DNA from: Flavobacteriaceae bacterium
GTDB taxonomy: Bacteria > Bacteroidota > Bacteroidia > Flavobacteriales > Flavobacteriaceae
Length of the DNA: 61,406 nucleotides
Direction of reading: 5' to 3'
Assembly (NCBI GenBank): GCA_014238425.1
Contig: JABABD010000010.1
Location: forward strand, 1 to 61,406
Part shown: positions 44,436 to 52,286 of the stretch, in pieces
Numbering within the stretch: the stretch's first letter is position 1
Layout of the letters: every line of letters starts with the position of its first letter
Notes under the pieces: model-generated
The model's database searches: none
The model's input: only the letters and a program-made list of their open reading frames with translations
What the model was told of the DNA's origin: nothing
Position numbers and translations under genes: made by a program

Positions 44436-46607
44436 TTATTGTTTTATGGCTTCAACTAGCTCTAGAAGATCGACGGTCACATTGGTTGTAAATATGCCGT
44501 AATTAACGGTAGCCTTGCCCTTTTCAATCGTATCTATGCTACCAATGGCCCTACCATCGTACATCCTGACGCGGTCTCCAACTTTAAGTATGGGTTTTGG
44601 TTTTTCTACCACCTTTTTAACTTCTTCTTTTTTTGCTTTTTTCTCCTTACGGATAACATTGACCTTTTGCTCAGCTTCTTTCTTTATTTGAGCCTCTTTT
44701 GCTTTTTCAGCTTTTAGTTGTTTAGCAGATTGTTTCTTTTGTTTAGAATTCTCAATTTGTACGATTCTGAAGAGTTCAGCCATCAACTCTCGTTTCCGTT
44801 TACTTATAAAAAAAGTATCGGCAGCATCTTTGAGCTTTTGACCTAAATAGATAAGTCGCTGATTGCTATCATATAATTCCTGGTAGCTCTCTAATTTCTT
44901 CTGAATACGAGTGTTAGTAGCCTCAAGCTTATCTGTTTCTTCAATCTTTTTTTGTTCGTTTACTTTTAACGAACGCTCCGTTTTTTCTAGTTTAGAACGC
45001 TCTCTTTGAAGCTTGGCTATAGTCTTGTCAAAACGAACTTTACCTCGTTCAATCTTCTTTTTTGATTTATTGATTAAGCTATAAGGAATGCCATTTTTTT
45101 GAGCTACTTCAAACGTAAATGAACTACCAGCTTGCCCCAGTACTAGTTTATATAATGGCTCTAGAGTTCTATTGTCAAATAACATATTAGCATTCTGCAT
45201 ATCTGGTAGCTCATTCGCCAATAGCTTTAAGTTGGAGTAATGGGTTGTTATGATGCCAAAGGCTTTTCGTTCATAAAAGACTTCCAAAAAGGTTTCTGCC
45301 AAAGCACCACCAAGTTCTGGGTCGCTACCAGTTCCGAATTCATCTATCAAGAATAGGGTTTTCTCATTGCACTTCTTTAGGAAGTAATTCATCTGCTTCA
45401 ACCTATAACTATATGTGCTCAAATGATTTTCAATAGATTGGTTGTCCCCAATATCACTCAATATTCTGTCAAACAAACAAACCGTACTGCGCTCGTGTAC
45501 TGGAATTAATAACCCGCTCTGTAGCATAACTTGTAATAAGCCTACAGTTTTTAATGTGATACTTTTACCTCCAGCATTTGGTCCTGAAATAACAATAATG
45601 CGATTATTGTTAGTCATTTCTATAGTCTGTGAATGGGTTTTCTCACTACGCTCCTTATTTGCTAAATAGAGTAAAGGGTGTAATGCATCTTTTATATGCA
45701 CATGCTTTTCAGTATTGATTTCTGGCATAATAGCATTCATGCTTTTGGCATACTTCGCTTTTGCTGAAATGATATCTAAATGTGTTAGATATTGCTGATA
45801 TTGATGGAGAAGTGGTAGCGAAGGTCTTATAAATTCTGTTAACGCCTTTAAAATGCGGTTCACCTCTTCTTGCTCTTCATACTGAAGATTGTTGAGTTCT
45901 CTAGATTGATTTAACGTGACTTCAGGTTCGATATAAACAATACTTCCGGTTTTACTGCCACCCATGATTGCACCCTTGACTTTACGACGATACATTGACT
46001 TAACAGCTAATACACGTTTATTGTCAATTACGGTTTCACGTATGTCATCGAGGTATTCTAAGTTATGGTTGGTGTTAAGTGCTATCGTAAAACTTTGATT
46101 GATTTTATTTTTGAGAATATTTACGGACTTTCGGATGCTGAATAATGCTTCAGATGCATCATCCTTTACTTCCCCAAACCTGTCTACAATACCATCTACT
46201 TCTTCTATGATATGTTTTGTAATTTCTATTTCTGAAGCACTCTCATTTAGGGTAGGGTAGTATTCTTTGAATTTATCAAAAAATACAACGATGTTATTGG
46301 CGGTAATACCGATGGCTTGTATTCTCCTAAAACTTTCGAGCTCCAAAACTGTATTCTCAATCTTTAGGAGTTTTAGTTCTTTGGTAATGTCTGAAAACCC
46401 ATGATTGGGTATGCGGTTCTCATTTGCAAAAGAAGCTACGAACTCATTGGTTTGCAGTAACGCATAAATAACGGATTCTGGTTGAGGAAAAGGTAAGATG
46501 TCGCGTACGGCTATTTTTCCCAAATCCGTTGAGCAATGTTCTGCAACTTGAGATAAAACCGTTGGAAACTCTAGGTCGGTAAGTGTTTTATGGTGAATGC
46601 TAATCAT
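44436..46607 (-). CDS. mutS2: MutS2-family ATPase without Smr domain
   Basis: The 723-residue protein has a MutS lever/clamp region, then Walker A ISGPNAGGKSITLKTVG (near residue 345), Walker B LFLIDEFGTGSDP and a long charged coiled coil. It ends in a KOW-like domain (KVGDRVRMYDGRAIGSI). The Smr nuclease domain usual at the end of MutS2 is not seen, as in other Bacteroidota relatives. Roles include anti-recombination or ribosome rescue. I use ATG 46607 (MISIHHKTL); a perfect palindrome lies upstream of it. Confidence 0.9.
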   Translation of the reverse strand: MISIHHKTLTDLEFPTVLSQVAEHCSTDLGKIAVRDILPFPQPESVIYALLQTNEFVASFANENRIPNHGFSDITKELKLLKIENTVLELESFRRIQAIGITANNIVVFFDKFKEYYPTLNESASEIEITKHIIEEVDGIVDRFGEVKDDASEALFSIRKSVNILKNKINQSFTIALNTNHNLEYLDDIRETVIDNKRVLAVKSMYRRKVKGAIMGGSKTGSIVYIEPEVTLNQSRELNNLQYEEQEEVNRILKALTEFIRPSLPLLHQYQQYLTHLDIISAKAKYAKSMNAIMPEINTEKHVHIKDALHPLLYLANKERSEKTHSQTIEMTNNNRIIVISGPNAGGKSITLKTVGLLQVMLQSGLLIPVHERSTVCLFDRILSDIGDNQSIENHLSTYSYRLKQMNYFLKKCNEKTLFLIDEFGTGSDPELGGALAETFLEVFYERKAFGIITTHYSNLKLLANELPDMQNANMLFDNRTLEPLYKLVLGQAGSSFTFEVAQKNGIPYSLINKSKKKIERGKVRFDKTIAKLQRERSKLEKTERSLKVNEQKKIEETDKLEATNTRIQKKLESYQELYDSNQRLIYLGQKLKDAADTFFISKRKRELMAELFRIVQIENSKQKKQSAKQLKAEKAKEAQIKKEAEQKVNVIRKEKKAKKEEVKKVVEKPKPILKVGDRVRMYDGRAIGSIDTIEKGKATVNYGIFTTNVTVDLLELVEAIKQ

Positions 46608-46617
46608 GCTATTATAA

Positions 46618-46635
46618 TCCCGATAATTATCGGGA
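46618..46635. repeat. perfect 18-base palindrome upstream of mutS2
   Basis: TCCCGATAATTATCGGGA is fully self-complementary and lies 11 bases before the ATG of the mutS2 gene. It could be an operator or a dispersed palindrome. No other full copy was noticed in the window. Confidence 0.6.
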
Positions 46636-46682
46636 AGCAAAGTTACATATTAAGTCTGAGACCGAATAATTTAGCAAGCACC

Positions 46683-47129
46683 TTAAGTATATGTATTCAA
46701 CACTTTATTATTTATACTAATTAAATGGATCACTAAACTTCGTCCTTGATCATACTTGGCAGTTACACTTACCATACTTCTAATAAACTGGGCCAATGCT
46801 TTAGAAATGCGATCAGCATTAACTGTCTCATCCCCAAATGCATTCATAAAAAGTGAAGCTGAATATGACTGGTTATTAACAATTTGTACAACTTGGTCAA
46901 GTGTTAATCCCATTTCTATGACATCTTGAAAGGGCATTAAAACTTGTTCTTCAAGCGAATTGGCTCTTTCGTCCCAAAAAAACTTTCCAGTTTGAGGTCA
47001 TCAATCACAATAACATCTACATATTCATCTTTATTACAACCTGCCAAAAAATAGAGTTAAAGTTACTGGTAGTAGGGAACTTGTTTTTTTCAAGATTTGT
47101 TTATAGGTATTAATGTTTTCTTGAATCAT
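46683..47129 (-). pseudogene. decayed cytochrome-c peroxidase gene
   Basis: Reading from ATG 47129 on the minus strand gives a basic n-region and hydrophobic stretch, but one T too many shifts the frame just before a lipobox (FLAGCNKDEYVD). Later frames read TGKFFWDERANSLEEQVLMP and then FQDVIEMGLTLDQVV to KYDQGRS, which are hallmark sequences of MauG/CcpA-type di-heme peroxidases. Both CxxCH heme sites are gone, through a central deletion and loss of the C-terminal part. It lies between mutS2 and ung. Confidence 0.85.
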
Positions 47130-47228
47130 AAGTGAAGTTGGTTTAAAACAAGTTAGACCATCGCTATTGAAAATGGTTTAATTGTATATTTTTTATTCTT
47201 AAAATATTAATTTCTTATTTTAGATTTT

Positions 47229-47894
47229 ATGGATCTAAACATAGATGAAAGCTGGGAATTATATTTACAAGATGAATTCAAGAAAACATATTTTAAATCT
47301 TTGGATGAGTTTGTCAGTTTAGAATATAAAGCCAACATTTGCTATCCGTCAAAAGAACGAATATTTGCTGCTTTTGATTATTGTGCTTTTGATGACATAA
47401 AGGTTGTAATTATTGGGCAAGATCCATATCATGGTTTAGAACAAGCCAATGGTTTATGTTTTTCGGTTAATGATGGAGTTTCACATCCGCCATCTTTGAC
47501 TAACATTTTTAAGGAATTAGAAAAAGATATAGGCAAACCTTACCCCAAAAGTGGAAATCTTGAACATTGGGCTAGACAAGGTGTGTTACTACTTAATGCA
47601 ACATTAACCGTTAGAGGACATGAAGCGGGTAGTCATCAAAAAAAGGGTTGGGAAACTTTTACAGATAATGTTATAAAAATCATATCGAATGAGAAAATGA
47701 ATATTATTTTTTTACTATGGGGAGGATTTGCTAAAAGAAAATCTAACCTAATAGATGAAAGTAAACATCATATTTTTACATCGGGTCATCCATCACCATT
47801 AAGTGCTAATAGAGGCTATTGGTTCGGTAATGAACATTTTAGCAAGACTAACTTCCAGTTGGAGCAAGTTGGACTGGAGCCTCTTGAGTGGTAA
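47229..47894 (+). CDS. ung: uracil-DNA glycosylase, family 1
   Basis: Ung removes uracil from DNA. The 221-residue protein has the water-activating loop VVIIGQDPYHG with catalytic Asp65, then GLCFSV, and the minor-groove loop GHPSPLS with His187. Length and motifs are standard. Its last 47 bases overlap the 3' end of a small convergent membrane-protein gene. Confidence 0.97.
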   Translation: MDLNIDESWELYLQDEFKKTYFKSLDEFVSLEYKANICYPSKERIFAAFDYCAFDDIKVVIIGQDPYHGLEQANGLCFSVNDGVSHPPSLTNIFKELEKDIGKPYPKSGNLEHWARQGVLLLNATLTVRGHEAGSHQKKGWETFTDNVIKIISNEKMNIIFLLWGGFAKRKSNLIDESKHHIFTSGHPSPLSANRGYWFGNEHFSKTNFQLEQVGLEPLEW

Positions 47895-48027
47895 TAGATC
47901 TACTTATTACACGTGCTTGTTTTGTAACTTTCGTTGAAGATTTTTTGTTTTTTCTGAAACTTATGGTTAACAGTAAAAAATTAATTGCCACAAGTAAAAC
48001 TAAAATAAGAGTAATTGTTAATATCAT
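47848..48027 (-). CDS. 59-residue single-helix membrane protein antisense to ung end
   Basis: ATG at 48027 opens a 59-codon frame with a strong membrane helix (TLILVLLVAINFLLLTI), a basic stretch (FRKNKKSSTKVTKQ) and the end ITTQEAPVQLAPTGS. The stop at 47848-47850 lies inside ung, so 47 bases code on both strands. A near -7 box (CATCTTTG) lies upstream on the minus strand. Similar small proteins with a LAPTGS end next to ung are remembered in other Flavobacteriaceae. The function is unknown. Confidence 0.65.
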   Translation of the reverse strand: MILTITLILVLLVAINFLLLTISFRKNKKSSTKVTKQARVISRSITTQEAPVQLAPTGS

Positions 48028-48171
48028 AAATGTAGGTCGTTTCTTAATACAAAGATGTTAAATTCGTCGATTGGTTGCGTCAAAATTAGAGAAAAAAAAT
48101 CGACATGCCAGAGTTTTTATCGATAAAGTGCGTAAAAAAGGGGAAATACCTATTTTTTGTAAGGAAAAAAC

Positions 48172-49026
48172 TTACATTTTATGAATAAGATCTTGATATT
48201 TTACTGTTTTCGGAATAATTTTCAATTCAAATAGCTGATTTTGAATTGATAAGAGCGACGATTTATCCATAATATTTTGTGACCACTCGGTAAGACTTAA
48301 CCATTCTTGTACGTCTTCAATTTTTTGATTATATCTATTCGCTATGGTAATATCTATAGACGGTATATGTTTAAACTCTCTAGTGGTTTTGTTAATAATA
48401 TTCAATATCGCCTTTACGTCTTCAAAATTAGTTTCGAGAATTTCTTCTCTAACAGCAATAACAAAGCATGGCCATGGCGTAGGGCAGGTGTCTAAAAGTC
48501 TAAATGTACCGTCATCTACATAGGGCTTAGTCGTGAATTTTTCCCACAAAAAATAATCTGCCACACCATTGGTCAAGCCTTCTACAGCGCCAGATAAGTT
48601 TTTTATTACTTCAAAATTTAGATCTTTTTCAAGATTCCAACCATTGTTTTTTGCATTGATATATGCCATTAAATGGGATCCAGACCCATATCTACTAATG
48701 GCAGCTCTTGTGCCTTTTAAATCTTCAATAGTGCTATATTTAGATTCACTTGCTACATGAATACCCCAATATAACGGAGATTGGACAAAGGTTTGAACTA
48801 TTTTTGATGGGTTACCATCTATGATGTCTTTTATAATACCTTCTGAAAGTATAATGGCTAAATCGATTTCTTTTTCTCGTAGCGCGGTATTCATTTGACC
48901 TGTGCCTCCAAAAAAATCTTTCCAGCGTAAATTAATGTCTTTAGCTTTATATTCACCGTTTTTAAGAGTGAGATACCATGCCAAGTTAAAATGTTCTGGA
49001 ACACCACCGATGTTAATTGTTTTCAA
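48172..49026 (-). CDS. substrate-binding protein-like (NMT1/SBP fold), no signal peptide
   Basis: This 284-residue protein begins MKTINIGGVPEHFNLAWYLT and follows the periplasmic binding fold of ABC type 2 SBPs. Marks are GTGQMNTALREKEIDLAIIL and LKGTRAAISRYGSGSHLMAY. There is no signal peptide or lipobox and no ABC permease near it. It could be a cytoplasmic ligand sensor. A -7 box sits in the 32-base gap after the nucleoside phosphorylase, so it may have its own promoter. Confidence 0.82.
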   Translation of the reverse strand: MKTINIGGVPEHFNLAWYLTLKNGEYKAKDINLRWKDFFGGTGQMNTALREKEIDLAIILSEGIIKDIIDGNPSKIVQTFVQSPLYWGIHVASESKYSTIEDLKGTRAAISRYGSGSHLMAYINAKNNGWNLEKDLNFEVIKNLSGAVEGLTNGVADYFLWEKFTTKPYVDDGTFRLLDTCPTPWPCFVIAVREEILETNFEDVKAILNIINKTTREFKHIPSIDITIANRYNQKIEDVQEWLSLTEWSQNIMDKSSLLSIQNQLFELKIIPKTVKYQDLIHKM

Positions 49027-49048
49027 ATTTTAATGTTTAATTTGTAGT

Positions 49049-49056
49049 CAAAAATA
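49049..49056 (-). promoter_or_regulatory. -7 promoter box for the SBP-like gene
   Basis: On the minus strand TATTTTTG is an exact TAnnTTTG match, 22 bases before ATG 49026 and just past the stop of the upstream gene. Confidence 0.4.
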
Positions 49057-49058
49057 TA

Positions 49059-49928
49059 TTATACGGTTAACTTATTCAAAGTATAAATGATCAAGTCGTC
49101 TATAACTTTTTTTGCAGTGTGACTAAACTCGCCAGTTGCTCTATTAGCTAAAATCGCATTCATAGAAATGGCTTTATGTCCTAGCAATTTTGACATTCCA
49201 TAGATGCCGGCAGTTTCCATTTCCAGGTTAGTCAATTTTAAATGATTATGCCTAAAACTAGACAGTTTTTCATTCATATCATTGTCCTGTGTTTTTAGTC
49301 TAAGAACACGCCCTTGAGGGCCATAAAAGCCTACATTGGTAGCTGTGAAACCAGTAGTTGTTTTATCTGAAGACAACCGCTCCAATAATTCTTCATTACA
49401 TGACACTACATATGGCTGAGATTTATCTGCAAACCAATTTGTATGTACAACTAGAGCATCAGACACTGCTTTATGTTGAATAAATTCATTTTCATAAAAG
49501 TGTAACAAGCTATCAAAACCCACAGCATATTCACTTATAAGGAATGAATTAATAGGAATATCAGCTTGAATAGCTCCTGAGGTACCTATTCTAATAAACT
49601 CAAGTTGTGTGAAGGATTGTTTAATTGTTCTTTGGTCTAAATCAATATTTACTAAAGCGTCCAGCTCATTAAATACAATATCGATATTATCAGTGCCTAT
49701 CCCGGTAGAGATTACAGTGAATCGTTTTCCTTTATATTTACCAGTTTGTGTATGAAATTCGCGCTTTTGTATTTTGAATTCAATAGTGTCAAAATGTTGG
49801 GTGACATCATTAACTCTATCTGGGTCTCCAACAGTAATAATAGTATTTGCAATTTGCTCAGGACGCAAATTGAGGTGATAAATACTTCCATCCTGATTTA
49901 AGATAAGTTCAGATTCGGGTATCTGCAT
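49059..49928 (-). CDS. nucleoside phosphorylase (uridine phosphorylase type)
   Basis: The 289-residue protein has the phosphate site ITVGDPDRVNDV, then VISTGIGTDNIDIVFNELDA, FIRIGTSGAIQADIPI, and the base/ribose site NLEMETAGIYG. These define the NP-I family near uridine phosphorylase. It splits nucleosides with phosphate for salvage. The exact base is not certain. It starts directly after the DUF1835 stop with no gap. Confidence 0.9.
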   Translation of the reverse strand: MQIPESELILNQDGSIYHLNLRPEQIANTIITVGDPDRVNDVTQHFDTIEFKIQKREFHTQTGKYKGKRFTVISTGIGTDNIDIVFNELDALVNIDLDQRTIKQSFTQLEFIRIGTSGAIQADIPINSFLISEYAVGFDSLLHFYENEFIQHKAVSDALVVHTNWFADKSQPYVVSCNEELLERLSSDKTTTGFTATNVGFYGPQGRVLRLKTQDNDMNEKLSSFRHNHLKLTNLEMETAGIYGMSKLLGHKAISMNAILANRATGEFSHTAKKVIDDLIIYTLNKLTV

Positions 49929-50864
49929 TTACATGATCTTTAGTAGTTTGTTTAAGGAATCATCGAACTGAAAATCTAATCGCTCTACACCTCCAAAAGC
50001 CATATCATTGGCTAACTCTTTAGAGAAATTATACTTTAGCTGTATTGCTAAATGGCCTTTGTCATTTAGTGTCAATCGATCTCCAGAAGTATCAATAAAC
50101 AGATCTAACTTATTGATAATGCGTTCAATTTGTGTGTCTCCATAACCATAATATCCTTGATATGTCAAAGCATAACCCATCAATTGATTCATCGATTTTA
50201 TTTCTCTTTTGCTAATCAATTCTAAGATATTATTTTCAATAGTACATAGCCCATTTTCAGTATTTGGAAAACGTTTTAAATGTGCTTTTAGGCAGTTACT
50301 TAGGTATTTAAAAGAGGATGGTTTTGTAATAAAAGGTTTCATGGAATTATGATCTGTACCACAATAAATTCGCCAAACCGCTAAAGCTGTGTCAATATCC
50401 TTTTTAGTAAGTTCAATCTTGTCTTTATAGTGATCTTCTATTTGTTCTGTCGATAACTCTGAGAGGCCTTTCATATCCTTTTCTCCATTAACTCTTCCAC
50501 TACAAACAAGGTATAAAGGCGCAATGATTTGCTTTTGTGAAAGCAAAGAAATAACTGCTACAAGATTTATATGACAGAACAAATCATACTCAAACCATAA
50601 AATGATTTCTGAATAGTTTTCGGCCGCATTAAGCTTATCAATCTCATTTATAAATTTGATCTTATAATCATCAGCATGAACGTCATATGTGTTCTCAAAA
50701 AACTTTTCTCTAGTCTTATAAAATTCCTTTGAATCAATTTGACAATGTGTTGGGCCTTCACACAGCATTTCGTTCCAGGTTAGTATATCTCCAGTTATAC
50801 CTATTTCTTCTAGAATATCGGTTAGGCTACTGCCATTGGTTATATGTAGAGTTTGTATACTCAT
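49929..50864 (-). CDS. DUF1835 domain protein
   Basis: This 311-residue protein starts LHITNGSSLTDILEEIG and has ILTWNEMLCEGP, WFEYDLFCHINLVAVISLL and a helical C-terminal half. This fits DUF1835 joined to a DUF3658-like tail. Function is unknown. The gene is packed between the SUI1 gene (4-base gap) and the phosphorylase gene (0-base gap), in one operon. Confidence 0.85.
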   Translation of the reverse strand: MSIQTLHITNGSSLTDILEEIGITGDILTWNEMLCEGPTHCQIDSKEFYKTREKFFENTYDVHADDYKIKFINEIDKLNAAENYSEIILWFEYDLFCHINLVAVISLLSQKQIIAPLYLVCSGRVNGEKDMKGLSELSTEQIEDHYKDKIELTKKDIDTALAVWRIYCGTDHNSMKPFITKPSSFKYLSNCLKAHLKRFPNTENGLCTIENNILELISKREIKSMNQLMGYALTYQGYYGYGDTQIERIINKLDLFIDTSGDRLTLNDKGHLAIQLKYNFSKELANDMAFGGVERLDFQFDDSLNKLLKIM

Positions 50865-50868
50865 ATGT

Positions 50869-51204
50869 TTAGCCGCCTACACGCTTTACTTTAAACCCTT
50901 TTGCCTTTAAAATAGCCATGATCTTATCGCGATAATCTCCTTGGATGATGATCTTATCATCTTTAAAGCTACCGCCAACACTGAGTTTGGTCTTAAGTTC
51001 TTTCGATAATGTTTTAAAATCCTCGGTGGCACCTGTATATCCTTCTAAAATAGTTATGGGCTTGCCTTTACGTTTTTCGTATTTGCAAATAATCGGGGCA
51101 TCTTGTATCCAAATATCTGGTTCAGGTGTGCTGGGTTTAACAATATCAACTTCCTTTGTGATATGATCTGGAAACAAGTTTTTTAGTTGGTCTTGTAAAT
51201 CCAT
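50869..51204 (-). CDS. SUI1/eIF1-like translation factor (YciH family)
   Basis: This 111-residue protein has a C-terminal SUI1 domain: CKYEKRKGKPITILEGYTG, LKTKLSVGGSFKDDKIIIQG and AKGFKVKRVGG. Bacterial YciH relatives may affect start-codon choice, but their role is not settled. It starts two bases after the oxygenase stop at 51207 and is the second gene of the run. Confidence 0.92.
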   Translation of the reverse strand: MDLQDQLKNLFPDHITKEVDIVKPSTPEPDIWIQDAPIICKYEKRKGKPITILEGYTGATEDFKTLSKELKTKLSVGGSFKDDKIIIQGDYRDKIMAILKAKGFKVKRVGG

Positions 51205-51206
51205 TT

Positions 51207-52157
51207 TTATTTTTTAATCAATCCTATTTCAACGAGACGTTGATGTAAAAATTCTCCAGCAGTAATATCTTCATATGCTTTTGGGTTCGATTCATCTACA
51301 CACTCTGGCATACAATTCAACTTCATATCTCCTCTAGGGTGCATAAAAAAAGGAATGGAATACCTAGGCTTGTGCCATTCTTCTTTTGGTGGATTAACAA
51401 CACGATGTATTGTTGAGCATAATTTATTATTAGTATGACGCTCAAGCATATCTCCAACATTAATGACTAATTCATCTTCATTAGGTATGGCATCTATCCA
51501 TTCTCCATCTTTTCTCAAAACCTGCAATCCGCCAGATGAGGCTCCCATTAGCAGTGTAATTAAATTAATGTCTCCATGCGCCCCTGCACGTACAGCTCCT
51601 TTAGGTTCTTTAGAAATAGGTGGATAATGTATTGGTCTTAAGATACTATTGCCATTGCTAGCCCAATAATCAAAATAATGCTCATCGAGTCCAATATATA
51701 ATGCAAGAGCTCTTAATACATAAATGCCAGTTTTTTCTAGCATTCTGTACGCTTCCATACCTGTTTCATTAAACTTTGATAATTCGTTTACAGTGACATT
51801 CTCAGGATATTCTTCACTTAAATTAGCATCTGGTGTAGGCACTTGACCAAAATGCCAAAACTCTTTTAAATCTCCTTCTTTTTTGCCTTTAGCGTGTTCT
51901 TTACCAAAGGAAACATAGCCACGTTGTCCACCAAGACCCTCTATTTCATAACTCTGCTTAATTTCAACTGGTAAACTAAAAAAGGACTTAACTTCTTTGT
52001 AAAGGCCATCGACCAATGCATCGTCCAGAAAATGATTTTTTAGGGCGACAAAACCAATGTCTTCATAGGCACTACCTATTTCATTGACGAATTTTTGTTT
52101 TCTTTTTGGATCTCCAGATGTAAAATCAGCAAGATCAACACTTGGTATATTATTCAT
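51207..52157 (-). CDS. isopenicillin-N-synthase-like Fe(II)/2-oxoacid oxygenase
   Basis: The 316-residue protein has the DIOX N-terminal region and a jelly-roll core. The iron ligands are His194 and Asp196 in AGAHGDINLIT and a His in CSTIHRVVNPP; the RYSIPFF Arg-Ser contacts the 2-oxo acid. These fit the 2OG-dependent family named for IPNS; no beta-lactam cluster is near. The natural substrate is unknown. It heads the operon and has a divergent promoter shared with the E1 gene region. Confidence 0.9.
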   Translation of the reverse strand: MNNIPSVDLADFTSGDPKRKQKFVNEIGSAYEDIGFVALKNHFLDDALVDGLYKEVKSFFSLPVEIKQSYEIEGLGGQRGYVSFGKEHAKGKKEGDLKEFWHFGQVPTPDANLSEEYPENVTVNELSKFNETGMEAYRMLEKTGIYVLRALALYIGLDEHYFDYWASNGNSILRPIHYPPISKEPKGAVRAGAHGDINLITLLMGASSGGLQVLRKDGEWIDAIPNEDELVINVGDMLERHTNNKLCSTIHRVVNPPKEEWHKPRYSIPFFMHPRGDMKLNCMPECVDESNPKAYEDITAGEFLHQRLVEIGLIKK

Positions 52158-52179
52158 AGTAAATTATAATGCTCTATTA

Positions 52180-52187
52180 CAAATGTA
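52180..52187 (-). promoter_or_regulatory. -7 promoter box for the oxygenase gene
   Basis: On the minus strand TACATTTG matches TAnnTTTG exactly, 22 bases before ATG 52157. Confidence 0.5.
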
Positions 52188-52257
52188 GCGAAAAATGAAT
52201 AGACCAAATAGTTAAAAAAATGAACCAATATATTTAAGTTAAGATTCAAATTTTATT

Positions 52258-52265
52258 TACATTTG
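52258..52265 (+). promoter_or_regulatory. -7 promoter box for the E1 dehydrogenase gene
   Basis: TACATTTG matches exactly, 21 bases before ATG 52287. The TTG inside it (52263) opens the same frame but is part of the promoter, not the start codon. Confidence 0.55.
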
Positions 52266-52286
52266 ACCGTTATCAACAATCATTTT

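Noticed and set aside
46683..46937. 84-codon frame as an intact small gene
   Set aside because: Its sequence is an internal piece of a cytochrome-c peroxidase without heme sites, and the flanking pieces lie in other frames.
48105..48188. 28-codon plus-strand frame between ung and the SBP-like gene
   Set aside because: It has no promoter, paralogue or conserved look and overlaps the end of the SBP-like gene. Chance is the simpler reading.
52263..52286. TTG start for the E1 dehydrogenase
   Set aside because: The TTG is part of an exact -7 box (TACATTTG). ATG 52287 follows at a normal distance.
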